Assembly (NCBI GenBank): GCA_022709545.1
Contig: JAKLIP010000003.1
Span: forward strand, 22,867-86,866
Source: Patescibacteria group bacterium
GTDB taxonomy: Bacteria > Patescibacteriota > Minisyncoccia > Moranbacterales > GWC2-37-73
Direction of reading: 5' to 3'
DNA length: 64,000 nucleotides
Shown: positions 26,802-40,000 of the stretch, piece after piece
How the letters are laid out: the number at the start of each line of letters is the position of its first letter
Numbering within the stretch: the stretch's first letter is position 1
Notes under the pieces: generated by a model
The model's input: only the letters and a program-made list of their open reading frames with translations
Databases searched by the model: none
What the model was told of the DNA's origin: nothing
Translations under genes and position numbers: made by a program

Positions 26802-29696
26802 TTATTTTTTCTTCAGCACGTCCTTCAGATATTTTGCCGTATAGCTTTCTTTATGGTATTTGGCAATTTCTTCCGGCGGACCTGTAACAACAATTCGCCC
26901 GCCATTGTCGCCTCCTTCCGGACCCATATCAATGATCCAATCGGCTGTTTTGATGACATCCATATTATGTTCGATTACGACAACGCTGTTTCCCGCATCA
27001 ACCAAGCGGTTCAAAACATTAAGTAATTTTTTTATGTCCTCAAAATGCAACCCGGTTGTCGGCTCATCTAAAATATACAAAGTATCTCCGGTCGCGCGCC
27101 GCGAAAGTTCCGCCGCCAGTTTTATCCTTTGCGCTTCCCCGCCAGAAAGAGTGGTCGCGCTCTGTCCTAGTTCAATATAGCCCAATCCCACTTCCTCCAA
27201 CACTGCAAGTGGATCGTGTATTTTAGGGAAAGCTTCAAAAAATTTAACGCCTTCAGAAACTGTCATTTTCAAAACTTCAGCAATATTTTTCCCTTTATAT
27301 TTAACTTGCAAAGTTTCCCTATTATATCTTTTCCCATTGCAAACATCGCAGGGCAAATAGACATCTGGCATAAACTGCATTTCTATTTTCAAAAATCCTT
27401 CACCGTTGCAATTATCACATCGCCCGCCGTGAATGTTGAACGAAAATCTTCCCGGACCATAACCGCGCATTTTGGCATCTTTCGTCTGAGCAAACAGTTC
27501 GCGTATCGGCGTAAAAAGTCCCGTATATGTCGCCGGATTGGAACGCGGAGTTCTTCCAATTGGCGACTGATCGATCATAATCACTTTGTCTATATTTTCA
27601 ATGCCAATTATTTCTTTGTGCCTGCCCGGCGCATCCAATGAGCGGTGCAATTTATTGGCCAATGCCCTATATAATGTTTCTTCAACCAAGGTTGATTTTC
27701 CGGATCCTGAAACTCCGGTCACGCAAGTAAAAACTTTCAGTGGAAATTCCGCCACAATATTTTTTAAATTATGTTCTCCGGCTCCGCGAACTACAATTCT
27801 TTTTTTCTTATTTGCATCTCTTCGAAATTTTGGAATTTCTATTTCCAGTTCTCCCCGCAAATATTTTCCGGTCAAAGACTTTAGATTATTAATAACTTCC
27901 TCAGGCGTTCCTTCGGCCACAATTTCCCCGCCATGTTTTCCGGCTCCTGGTCCGATATCCACCAGCCAATCAGCCGAGCGCATCATTTCCTCATCGTGTT
28001 CAATGACAATCAAAGTATTTCCTATTTTTTGAAGTTGACGGAGCGTTTCGATGAGTTTCGCGTTATCGCGCGCGTGGAGACCAATTGATGGTTCATCCAA
28101 AATATACAAAACCCCGACCAATTGCGAACCTATTTGCGAAGCCAGACGAATTCTTTGTGATTCTCCTCCTGACAATGAATAGGCAGCCCGATGCAATGTC
28201 AGATAATCCAATCCGACATTATTGAGAAAAACCAACCGTGCAATAATTTCCTTTAGAATTCTGCCGGCAATCAATTCTTCGCGATGCGTTAATTTTAAAT
28301 TCTGAAAAAAATTCAAACATTCGCGGATACTCATGATTGATGCTTCATATATGTTTTTGTTTCCTACTGTAACAAATAAAACTTCTTTCTTATATCTGGC
28401 GCCTTTACAGGTTGAGCATGGTTTCTGCGACATATATTTTTCAATCCCTTCGCGAACTGCATCGGATTCGGTTTTAAAATAACGATCCTGCAGGAAACCA
28501 ACTATTCCCCGCCACTGCATATAGAACTTCCAGTTAGTGCCGGTTTTGGCGCGAATTGTTATTGGGATTTCTTCCGCTTTTTCCTCAGAAACCATGCTTT
28601 CATGATCAGCTGTTCCATAAAGAAGCAGATCTAGCTTTCTTTTAGGCATGTCGCGCAATCTGGCATTGTCAGGAATATTGAAATATCTGACTACTGACAA
28701 AATAACGCCGCCGTAGTAATTATTTTTTTTGAAATTCCAGGGTGCCAAACCGCCTTCAGCGATTGTCTTATTTGTGTCAGGCATGACTCTTTCAATATCT
28801 ATCTCTTTTTTAAACCCCAGCCCCTCGCAAGCTGGACAGGCACCATATGGAGAATTGAACGAGAACAGCCTCGGCTCCATTTCAGGAAATTCTACATCGT
28901 GCAAAGGACAAGATAACTTTTGATTAAAAACAACTTCGTTTTTTGCTTGTTTGCTGTTTTTTGTTTCCTGATTACTGATTTTTACCAATCCTTCGGACAT
29001 TTTCAGTGCTTTTTCAACACCCTCAAATATTCGGCTTAAATTTTCAGCCTTTACTTCGATTCTGTCGACAATAAGATCGATGTTATGTTTCTTGTATCGT
29101 TCCAGTTTTATCTCTTTGAAATTTTCCAGTTTATATAATTTTCCATTAACAATAGCTTCAGAAAAACCTCGTTTCCACATGTCATCAAGCAAGGTTAAAT
29201 ATTCACCTTTTCTTTCGCGCACAATTGGAGAAATAATTTCGATTAAGCGTGTTTCATTTTTATCGCCCATTTCCAAGATACGATCAACAATTTCATCGGT
29301 TGAAATTTTTGAAATTTCCTGTCCGCAAACAGGGCAATGCGGAATTCCGATTTTAGCATAAAGAAGACGCAGATAGTCATGGATTTCTGTCACCGTTCCG
29401 ACTGTGGAACGCGGATTATGCGAAGCAGACTTTTGATCAATTGAAATAGCCGGCGACAGACCTTCAATATAGTCCACGTCCGGTTTATCCATTTGGCCCA
29501 AAAACTGGCGAGCATAACTGGAAAGGCTTTCCAGATATCTCCTCTGCCCCTCGGCAAAAATGGTATCAAAAGCCAGCGTAGATTTTCCTGAACCGGAAAT
29601 TCCCGTAAATACAATGAATTTATTGCGTGGGAGCTCTAGATCAATGTTTTTCAAATTATGTTCGCGCGCACCTTTTATTATAATTTTGTCTTCCAT
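26802..29696 (-). CDS. uvrA: UvrABC system protein A (canonical copy)
   Basis: Damage-recognition ATPase of NER, 964 residues, close to the usual length. It has Walker [10 protein letters not shown] and GVSGSGKST, signatures [13 protein letters not shown] and [23 protein letters not shown] and [10 protein letters not shown]. Zinc-binding cysteines are CPVC, CPLH...CPAC and CDNC...CDVC. The UvrB-binding domain carries [12 protein letters not shown] short insertion near residue 245-260 ([17 protein letters not shown]) is low in complexity. It lies 28 bases after uvrB and is surely cotranscribed. This uvrB-uvrA pair looks richer in G+C than the divergent uvrA/uvrC. Confidence 0.97.
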   Translation of the reverse strand: MEDKIIIKGAREHNLKNIDLELPRNKFIVFTGISGSGKSTLAFDTIFAEGQRRYLESLSSYARQFLGQMDKPDVDYIEGLSPAISIDQKSASHNPRSTVGTVTEIHDYLRLLYAKIGIPHCPVCGQEISKISTDEIVDRILEMGDKNETRLIEIISPIVRERKGEYLTLLDDMWKRGFSEAIVNGKLYKLENFKEIKLERYKKHNIDLIVDRIEVKAENLSRIFEGVEKALKMSEGLVKISNQETKNSKQAKNEVVFNQKLSCPLHDVEFPEMEPRLFSFNSPYGACPACEGLGFKKEIDIERVMPDTNKTIAEGGLAPWNFKKNNYYGGVILSVVRYFNIPDNARLRDMPKRKLDLLLYGTADHESMVSEEKAEEIPITIRAKTGTNWKFYMQWRGIVGFLQDRYFKTESDAVREGIEKYMSQKPCSTCKGARYKKEVLFVTVGNKNIYEASIMSIRECLNFFQNLKLTHREELIAGRILKEIIARLVFLNNVGLDYLTLHRAAYSLSGGESQRIRLASQIGSQLVGVLYILDEPSIGLHARDNAKLIETLRQLQKIGNTLIVIEHDEEMMRSADWLVDIGPGAGKHGGEIVAEGTPEEVINNLKSLTGKYLRGELEIEIPKFRRDANKKKRIVVRGAGEHNLKNIVAEFPLKVFTCVTGVSGSGKSTLVEETLYRALANKLHRSLDAPGRHKEIIGIENIDKVIMIDQSPIGRTPRSNPATYTGLFTPIRELFAQTKDAKMRGYGPGRFSFNIHGGRCDNCNGEGFLKIEMQFMPDVYLPCDVCNGKRYNRETLQVKYKGKNIAEVLKMTVSEGVKFFEAFPKIHDPLAVLEEVGLGYIELGQSATTLSGGEAQRIKLAAELSRRATGDTLYILDEPTTGLHFEDIKKLLNVLNRLVDAGNSVVVIEHNMDVIKTADWIIDMGPEGGDNGGRIVVTGPPEEIAKYHKESYTAKYLKDVLKKK

Positions 29697-29724
29697 AAAC
29701 TATTATTATTAAACATGGCAAATT

Positions 29725-31683
<1,959 letters not shown>

Positions 31684-31729
31684 ATATCATTTTATTATCC
31701 TTGCATACTATATATCTTGCTAAATATGA

Positions 31730-31758
31730 ATAATATAAGAAAAAATGATTATTGTAAA
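31730..31758 (-). promoter_or_regulatory. uvrB promoter
   Basis: Minus-strand TTTACA (31753-31758), 17-base spacer, TATTAT (31730-31735). The -35 plus spacer reads TTTACAATAATCATTTTTTC, matching the uvrA-paralog promoter at all but two positions. No LexA-like palindrome overlaps it. Confidence 0.6.
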
Positions 31759-31783
31759 CCTAATTATTTATTGATTGATATAA

Positions 31784-31815
31784 AATCAGGCACTGCTGAT
31801 AAGCAGTGCCTGATT
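31784..31815 (-). terminator. Intrinsic terminator after the 658-residue surface protein
   Basis: A perfect 14-bp stem (AATCAGGCACTGCT with its complement) and a 4-base loop, followed on the minus strand by TTTATATC. Confidence 0.8.
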
Positions 31816-31854
31816 AAAGAATAAACATTCTAAAAGGTTTTGGGAGATTTTATT

Positions 31855-33831
31855 TTAGGCTCTTTTTCTTCTCATCCGCAACCAATTTACTATAAGAATA
31901 AATATTACAACACCCAAGAAAGCGTACCACCAAAATTGTCCTGATGATTTTGGTTTTTCTTCTGTTTCGCTAGAAACAGTATTTTTGGACTCAGTTCCCA
32001 AAACTTCACCTACATCTTCATTTTTATTATTTATTTCTGCCGCCAAAACTTGTTTTGTGTTACTGTTCAGGCTATTTGCATTTTCTCCGATAACAATGTC
32101 TTCGGACAATATTTCAGTGCCTTCATCGTTTATAATAATATCTGACCCCGTTTCTGTTGGAATTTCTATAGAGATAACCTTTGCATCACTATTGTTCCCG
32201 ACTTCATCCAGACTAACAAATTTATAATAATATTTCTCTCCTCTCTTCACGTTTTGATCAGTATAGTTTTCATCATTTTTTTCATTTTTAGCAATCCGCG
32301 AGTTATTATCAATTTTAAAATCCTTGCTCTTCCCTTTGTATATATAAACCATATCTATATCAGAGTCATCAGCATTCCAACTAAGATTTACAAAAACATT
32401 TTCACTATCATATTTTGCATCCAAATCACTGATTTCATTAGGATCTTCTGCATCCACTTTGATTTCTTTTTCACCTATAAAGCTGTAATTTGAAGCTTTG
32501 TCTATACTTCTGTAATAAAGTTTCCATGTTCCGTTATCTATAGTAATTGGATCAGTATAATTTAGCCATGTTCCTGAGTTACTATTTAATTGATATTCTA
32601 TTCCTTCTACATCATAATTATCGCTTGCAGTCAGAGTTATTTTTGGTTTGCTTTTATACCACCCATTATTACCATCGTTTTCTGCAGGATAAATTGACGC
32701 AAATACTTCGGGCTTAGTCATATCATAAACTATATTAATAGAATAGGAGTTTGATGTGCTGTAATCATTATAAACAGCCTTAGAATAAACCCCATAAATT
32801 CCTTCAGGAATTGTTACTGGAATTTTATAATTCCAAGCTCCTTTTCCATTAGCATGAACTGCTGTTTCGCCTTCCTGCCAATTTGTCCCATTCCAATAGT
32901 TAATTTCTTCTGAACCGAAAGATTTGTGCGATATTTTTAGTTCAATATATTTAACGCCAGAAGCCTTCTCTATCGCAATGCCAGAAATTGACCCATCCCA
33001 AACATTAGTAGCTATTAAGCCTTTATCACCAAGATTAAAGGTCGTTATATAATTGCCAATCAAACCTAAACTCATCTTAAATGTATGGCTATGGTCTTCT
33101 AACATGGTGTTGCCTGCATTGTCTTTGGCTTTAGAAACATATATTGAATTGATTCCGTTCTTCAGGTTATCATAAGGACAATCAAAACAAAAAGTTCTGG
33201 CATCACTATCGCCACAATTGTCTACATCCTGAGTATGTGAAAGCAAAAAAACAGAAGACCTGACAGACACTTCTGGAATATTGTCTATACCTTCATTAAA
33301 AGTAATTTTTATGGTCGGTATAGTTGAACCCAAATAGGAAAACTGATCATAAGTTTTGCCATCTGAACTGATATTTTTTATTGAAGGCCTAACGGTATCC
33401 ACATTAAATGTGTGTGTATTATCTTCAGCCATTTTATTTTCTATATCATCCTGGGCTTCAGAAATATATATAACCTTCTTTTCTTGAGTTGAAGAGGGTA
33501 CATTATATTTAAAACAAAAAGTCTTGCTATCACCATCATCACAATCATTAACATTTTGTGCGAATATGGGACTGTAAATGTAAGCCGGAGATGGTATTGG
33601 AGATATTGGAAGAAAAAGAGAAGGTGATGATATTACTGATATTCTCGGTTTATTAATTATATCTTCATCAAAATCAACTCTGACAACTGGGTCATCTGAA
33701 TCCAAATTATAAGTTTCACCATCTGAACTGACGTTTACAACTGAAGGCCCAGATACAGCTTCGGCTGCTTTAAAAAAAATGAAAATTCCAAAAACAATAA
33801 CCACAAATAAGATTGCTTTTTTATTTTTCAT
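31855..33831 (-). CDS. Surface protein with Ig-like repeats, fibronectin III domain and C-terminal anchor
   Basis: 658 residues. The N-terminal signal peptide is AILFVVIVFGIFIFFKAAEA. Two repeats of about 115 residues follow, each with SSDGxTY, DxFCF-type and AxDxxxNxMxEDxxHTF motifs. Then come Ig-like segments and a fibronectin III-like domain (DLDAKYDSENVFVNLSWNADD, then KRGEKYYYKFVSLDEVGN). The C terminus has SSGQFWWYAF, one transmembrane helix and a basic RRKRA end, so the bulk is outside and anchored. The FN3 region and tail match the 2,211-residue protein upstream, so the two are related. An adhesive or cell-contact role is inferred. Confidence 0.75.
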   Translation of the reverse strand: MKNKKAILFVVIVFGIFIFFKAAEAVSGPSVVNVSSDGETYNLDSDDPVVRVDFDEDIINKPRISVISSPSLFLPISPIPSPAYIYSPIFAQNVNDCDDGDSKTFCFKYNVPSSTQEKKVIYISEAQDDIENKMAEDNTHTFNVDTVRPSIKNISSDGKTYDQFSYLGSTIPTIKITFNEGIDNIPEVSVRSSVFLLSHTQDVDNCGDSDARTFCFDCPYDNLKNGINSIYVSKAKDNAGNTMLEDHSHTFKMSLGLIGNYITTFNLGDKGLIATNVWDGSISGIAIEKASGVKYIELKISHKSFGSEEINYWNGTNWQEGETAVHANGKGAWNYKIPVTIPEGIYGVYSKAVYNDYSTSNSYSINIVYDMTKPEVFASIYPAENDGNNGWYKSKPKITLTASDNYDVEGIEYQLNSNSGTWLNYTDPITIDNGTWKLYYRSIDKASNYSFIGEKEIKVDAEDPNEISDLDAKYDSENVFVNLSWNADDSDIDMVYIYKGKSKDFKIDNNSRIAKNEKNDENYTDQNVKRGEKYYYKFVSLDEVGNNSDAKVISIEIPTETGSDIIINDEGTEILSEDIVIGENANSLNSNTKQVLAAEINNKNEDVGEVLGTESKNTVSSETEEKPKSSGQFWWYAFLGVVIFILIVNWLRMRRKRA

Positions 33832-33957
33832 ATTATTTATATAGTCTGATCCCGCATTAAATGATTTTTTATGCAGAATTTAACAATTTTATTCTTCCTA
33901 TATTATATCACAGAAAACACAAAAAATACATCCGGCTAAAACTGGCTCTTGCAAAAC

Positions 33958-33989
33958 AAAAAAGTTGAGGTTTCAGAACCTCAACTTTT
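33958..33989 (-). terminator. Intrinsic terminator after the giant surface protein
   Basis: AAAAGTTGAGGTT and AACCTCAACTTTT form a 13-bp stem with loop TCAG (from 33960), with A tracts upstream giving a U tract in the minus-strand transcript. Confidence 0.8.
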
Positions 33990-34019
33990 CATAATCCTTG
34001 TTACAAGAAAATCTTATTC

Positions 34020-37000
34020 TTATTCATCCTTTCTTTTTAATATCAGCCACAAAACTCCTCCAACTAATACGGCTACTCCTAGCGTAAACCATAGATACCA
34101 CCAGTTTTGCGATGAAGATGCGGGTTTTGTTTCTGCAATACTTTTCTTTTTTTGCTGAGATTCTGATCCTAGAGGTTGACCACCTTGATCACTTCCGCTC
34201 GGCGTCGTGATTTCATTATTATCTCCAATAGGTTCCCTCTCGACTACCGCATCAGCTGGCAATGCTTCTGTGCCTTCATAGACTACAGTGGCTTGCCCAC
34301 CTGCTTTTGGAATTTCAATAGAAATCTTCTCTACTTCGCTTTTGTTGCCAGCATCATCCAGCGCAACGAGTTTATAATAATATTTTACCCCTCTTTCAAT
34401 ATCATAATCGGTAAAATCTTCGTCACTATGGTCGTTTTTAGCAACACGCGAAGAGCTGTTAACTTTGAAATCGCTAGTCGTGCCTCGGTATATATAAACA
34501 TCTTTTATATCCGAGTCATCAGCATCCCATTCTAATTTTACCCCATTGGTATCTTCCTTGTATGTCGCCTGCAAATCTTCAACTTCATCAGGATCATGCG
34601 TATCCACTTTTATATGCTTTTCCCCTATTGGGCTAACATTACCCGCCAAGTCCAGTGCCCTATAGTAAAACATATATTCACCATCATCAATCTCTACAGG
34701 AGATGGATAGGTTGTCCATGTTCCTGAAGTTGAATCAATCTGATATTCTATCCTGTCTAAGTTCAAATCAACTGCACTCAATGTCACATCTGGTTTGGAA
34801 ACATACCAGTGATTGTCTCCATCTGGATGGCTAGGATCAATTTCAAGAGTAACTACTGGAGGAGTTGTGTCCCAAATAAGAGTGAACTCATCATAAGCTG
34901 AATTACCCACATTGTCAGTCACTGTAAGTCTAGCCACATATGTTCCGTCAGTATCAGCAGATATGTCAGTATCTTCAGCATTTGGAGATACAAAAGTTAT
35001 AGTTCCGGGACCTGAAGTTTGTGTCCAAGAGTAAGTTGCTATTCCACTGCCATCATCAGAAGCTGTGGCATCTTGAGTAAATAAGGCGTTAACAACTTTG
35101 TCCGTCCCGGCATCTACGCTTGGAGGATTTCCATCCACTATCCTGGTTATGTGATTCATTCCTCCACCACCCCAATGTTCTACGCTGTCGCGTCCGCGCA
35201 TCGCAAAATCATATGATACACCATCACTTAGAAGTCCGCTGAGGTCTGCGATGCAGTTTGATCCATCCCAAGTAGCACTAGACCAACTTGCTGGCCATGC
35301 ATCTCCAGTTACTCTAAATCTGTATTCACAAGCAACGATTGGTGAAACTGAATCTGAAATTGTTCCAGTAAGTGTTGGATTTGCGTTGGTATATGTGCCA
35401 TCATCCGGACTTATTGTTATTGAATCAGTAGTTGGATTTGCAGAATCGACTGTGTAAGTTGCTGGTGTTCCTGTTCCTTGATTGCCAACCATGTCATTGA
35501 CTCTTACGTTTACCGTGTATACTGTTCCATCCGCAATAGTTGGACTGATGTCTGCTATGCAACGTCCAGTTCCTGAATTGTAAGATCCAGAATACCAATT
35601 GGCTCCATCATCCAGGGTGTATTCACAAGTGGTGATGTCCAATCCGGAAGCTGCATCTGAAACGTCGGCAATAATACGAAATGTGTCATCACCTCTTACA
35701 TATGGAGTATAGTTTGTCCATGGAGAAGTTCTTACTATTCGAACATTGCTTACTATTGGTGCAGCTGCATCCACTGTTCTAGTTATATTATTTTCCCCGC
35801 CTCCGCCATTATGACCTAATGTGTCCGTTGCGCGGGTTGAAAAATCATACGAAACTCCGTCAGAAAGACCACTAATACTTCCTGTGCATGTTCCAGTTCT
35901 TGGATCGCCTGACGGTGTCCATGTTCCACTCATCCAAGTTGTCCATCCTCCGCTTCCGGAACCAGTCACCCTGTATCTGTATTCACAACTGGTGATTGGT
36001 GAAACTGTATCACTAAGCGTACCGGTTATTGTCGGATCAGCACTGGTATAAATACCATCAGGATCAGGACTAATCGCTATTGAGTCAGTATGTGGTCCTT
36101 CGGAATCAACTGTATATACAACAGCGCTTCCTTCTCCTATATTGCCAACAAGATCAGAGACTCTAATGTTTATTGTAAAAACATCGCCATCCGTAAGGGT
36201 TGCTGGGATACTAGCTATGCAACGTCCAGTTCCGACATTGTAAGATCCGGCATACCAGTTAGCTCCGTTATCCAGTGTGTATTCGCAAGTGGTAGTATCT
36301 AATCCTGAAGCTGCATCTGAAACGTCGGCACGGATACGGGTTGTTACGTTTCCATTGATATATGGATAGAAATCGGTTCCACTGCTTTGAACCACAGCTT
36401 GAACATTGGTTACGCTTGGCGCAACTGTATCTTTAGTGAAAGTCCTGGAATCAGTGCCTATATTTCCAGCTGCATCAGTATCACGAACATTCAAAGTAAA
36501 GCTTGTTTCGCCAAGTCCGGCAAAATCTGAAAGCATAGAAAATGTATCACCAGATGCGCATGATTCCCATGCTCCACCATCTATATTACATTCTTGGGTA
36601 CCAGGTTCTGAACTTGAGAATGTAAAAACTGATGTTCCACTGGCATAAGCTGAAACAGCAGGAGTTAAAATTGTTACGGTAGAAGGCACTACGTCTTTAG
36701 CGGCTGTATCAAGTCTAGGAGTAGCTGTGTTTCCAGCTACATCTGAAACTGAACATACAACACCTATTGCTCCATCATTCAAACCTAATAAGGAACCTGA
36801 AGAGATGGTTGCAGTATTGCCAGATATTAGCCCTGACACAGGAATATATGTAAAAGTATCGCTTATTAAACATGCAACTGATTGGCCGTCTTCTACGCCG
36901 GTTGTAACTACGTCTATATCAACTCCCGAAGTTGCATCTGCTAAGTTCACGTACTCATCGGAACCTAAAGCTACGCTTGATATTGTCGGTACGCCGGTGT

Positions 37001-40000
37001 CTTTTGTAGCAATATCAATTTCTGGATTAGCCGGATTGCCAGCTATGTCGGAAACATTGCAAGTAGAAGTTAATATTCCATCAGCCAAAGAAGTCAACGC
37101 TCCGGTAGCTATTGTTACCGCATTACCAGATATAGTTCCACTTACAGGACCAACCGATCCAGTGCCTGTATCAGTTATGGTGCAGTCAACTTGTTGGCCG
37201 TCTTCTGCTCCATTTGTAACTACATCTATATCCACTCCCGAGACTGCTTCAGTTGCGTTTACATATCCATCTGCACCGAAGTGTGCAAATGAAAATGTCG
37301 GAACGACCGTGTCTTTAGAGGCAGTATCTGTTCCATCAACGGCTGGATTTCCGGCCGCATCTGAAACTGAACATGTAGCTGTCAATAATCCATCGCTCAA
37401 AGAAGTTAGATCTCCTGTAGCTATGGTGGCTGCATTGCCAGATATAGTTCCGCTTACAGGACCAACCGATCCAGTGCCTGTATCAGTTATGGTGCAGTCA
37501 ACTTGTTGGCCGTCTTCTACGCCGGTTGTAACTACATCTATATTAACGCTTGATGTAGCTTCCGCTAAGTTTATGTATTCATCCGAATCCAGAGCTACGC
37601 TTGTAAAAGTCGGGGCACTTGTATCTACCGTGATACCTCTCGTTCCATCTACAGCATTAGGATTGCCAGCATTATCTGTAGCAACTGCTGTTAATGTTTC
37701 AGCTCCTTCTCCGAAAGCGGTAATTGCTGCTGCATCTAAAACATAAGACCAAGTGGTTGAGGTAACAATTGTTGTAGGATTTCCATTTAGGGTAACCGTT
37801 GAACCGTCTTCATTTCCGCCAGTCACAGTTACCGTTGCTGTTTGTTCGGCAGCATTGATAATATCATCAGTAGCAACTACATCGATAGTTGGAGTTGCTG
37901 GAGGAGTTGAATCATAAGTGAATGTCAATGTATCGGAAGCTGAATTTCCTGAATTATCCAAAACAGACAGCTGCAAAGTATAATCTCCATCAACTGAAAC
38001 TCCGGTAGCATTTGGATCTTCAATGGTTGGATCGTCAAAAGTTACTGTCCCAGGTCCGGCAGTTTGAGACCATGCATAAGAAGCGACACCAGCGATTGAA
38101 GCATCAACTGTAGCATCAAGTGTGACTGGAAGATCAGCAGCGGCAGCTACAACATCTGCTCCGGCATCAACAGTTGGTGAACTGTTATCAACCGTTATCG
38201 CTGATGAACTTGTTCCGGTAGTTTGAAAAAGTCCGACATTGTCTCCAACACCCAAAGTAGGTGCGGATCCATCCGAAACAACTATATAATAAGTCCCTTC
38301 TCCAGCTGAAGGATTAGGTACGGTTACAGAACCAGAACAATCTGTTCCCAGATCGCCAAGATCAACATCTCCTCCATCAGCTGCGGTGTCTGTTGACCAA
38401 TAAGCGTGACATGAAGCTATTCCCGATCCAGTTTCCGTAAGTGTGGTTGTCACCACGATTGATGCTCCGTCTTTTACTACATTGTCGTCTAAAGCTACGG
38501 AAAAGCCTGAAGGATTGGTATTATCTCGATGTATGGTTAGTGTTGAAGTTGCTGTATTTCCTGCTGCGTCATAGCAAGTTATCGTGGAGCTTCCATCATA
38601 TGAATCTAAAGCGCTCCAGGCATAAAGACTGCTATAAGGTCCGGGGTTAGCAACATCGCCTCCACCGGCTATATCGCCAGTAGCGGGAAAGTTGACTTTC
38701 TGAATTCCTGAACCGCTATCTGTTGCAGCTTCACTAACTGTAAAATCTCCGGTTCCGGAAATGTTAGTTGTATAATATATAACATTTCCAACTGCATATT
38801 GTTCGTTGGGGTTTGTGCCTTCAGCAATCGTTGGCTCTGGGCATGTCGGATTGGTAAAGTCAGTTTCAACAGCAGAACCATCACCAATGTTAGCTTTGGT
38901 TACAGTTGTTGCATTGTTTCCTGCAGCATCAGTTGAAACTAATGTAAAATCAAGTCCTGCACCTTCAGTTTCTGAAGCATCCAAAACACGTGTAAGTGTT
39001 GCCGTTGTTCCGACTACTGTATTTGTAGTTGTCGCCTGACCTCCAATAGTACCGGTTACAGTAGTTCCCGCATCTACCGTCGCAGTAACCGTAACAGTAT
39101 CACCTGATTTAGCTAAAGTTGTTGTAGCATTGTTTGAGGCAATATGAATACTGGATGGTGTTGTCGGTGCAGCAACATCTTTAGTAGCTGTATCTGTTCC
39201 ATTAACAGCTGGGTTTCCGGCCGCATCTGAAACTGAACAAGTGGCTGTCAATAATCCATCGGCTAAAGAAGTTAGGACTCCGGTAGCTATTGTTACCGCA
39301 TTGCCAGATATAGTTCCGGTTACTGGACCAACTGATCCGGCGACTGTATCCGTTATGGTGCAGGAAACTTGTCTGCCATCTTCTACGCCGGTTGTAGTTA
39401 CATTTATGTTAACCCCGGAAGTTGCTTCCGCTGAATTTACATATTCATCAGAGCCCAAAGCTACGCTTGCAAAAGTTGGAGCATTTGCATCAACCGCTAA
39501 CGTATTACTGTCGTTAAAGTCTGCAACTGTAAGATTATTAGTTCCTCCATCTGTCAAATAACAACTTATTGGTAAAGTCCCAGAAGCTCGGTCTGTATCA
39601 CCAGAGCCAACTACATATGTAAGTGTATATGTATAAGGACCGCTACCGCCTGGGCCTGCGAATGTGCCTGCAACATTTTTGCTATTCACAGTGCAAGCAC
39701 CAACAGTCAAGGTATTTAAAGTTGATGATAGCGTAATAGTTAGCGTATCTCCGATTTTTGCAGTTCCTGATGAAGGAGAAACTGATGCAGAAACAGAACC
39801 AGTGTTAACTGGAGCCATATAGAAAATAGTAAAGTGATCAATGCCATTCGCCTCAATTGTGTCTTCTTTCACATCAATCTTGTCTTCATCAATCACTTTC
39901 AAATCCTCTGGTTCGACTTCTTCCAGTTCATCAGCTGATTTTTCTGTGTAAGCAATCTGCACGTCTACATTCTCAGGTTTAGGCAGTGTTAAATCGTATT

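Noticed and set aside
22031..29696. The two uvrA genes as an assembly duplication
   Set aside because: They differ in length, in the UvrB-binding region and throughout the DNA, so they are diverged paralogs.
36727..37746. Long + strand open frame (339 codons) opposite the giant surface gene
   Set aside because: It is the reverse-frame shadow of the Ig-like repeats: its own repeats follow the same period, it has no ribosome site, and the minus-strand protein has clear domains.
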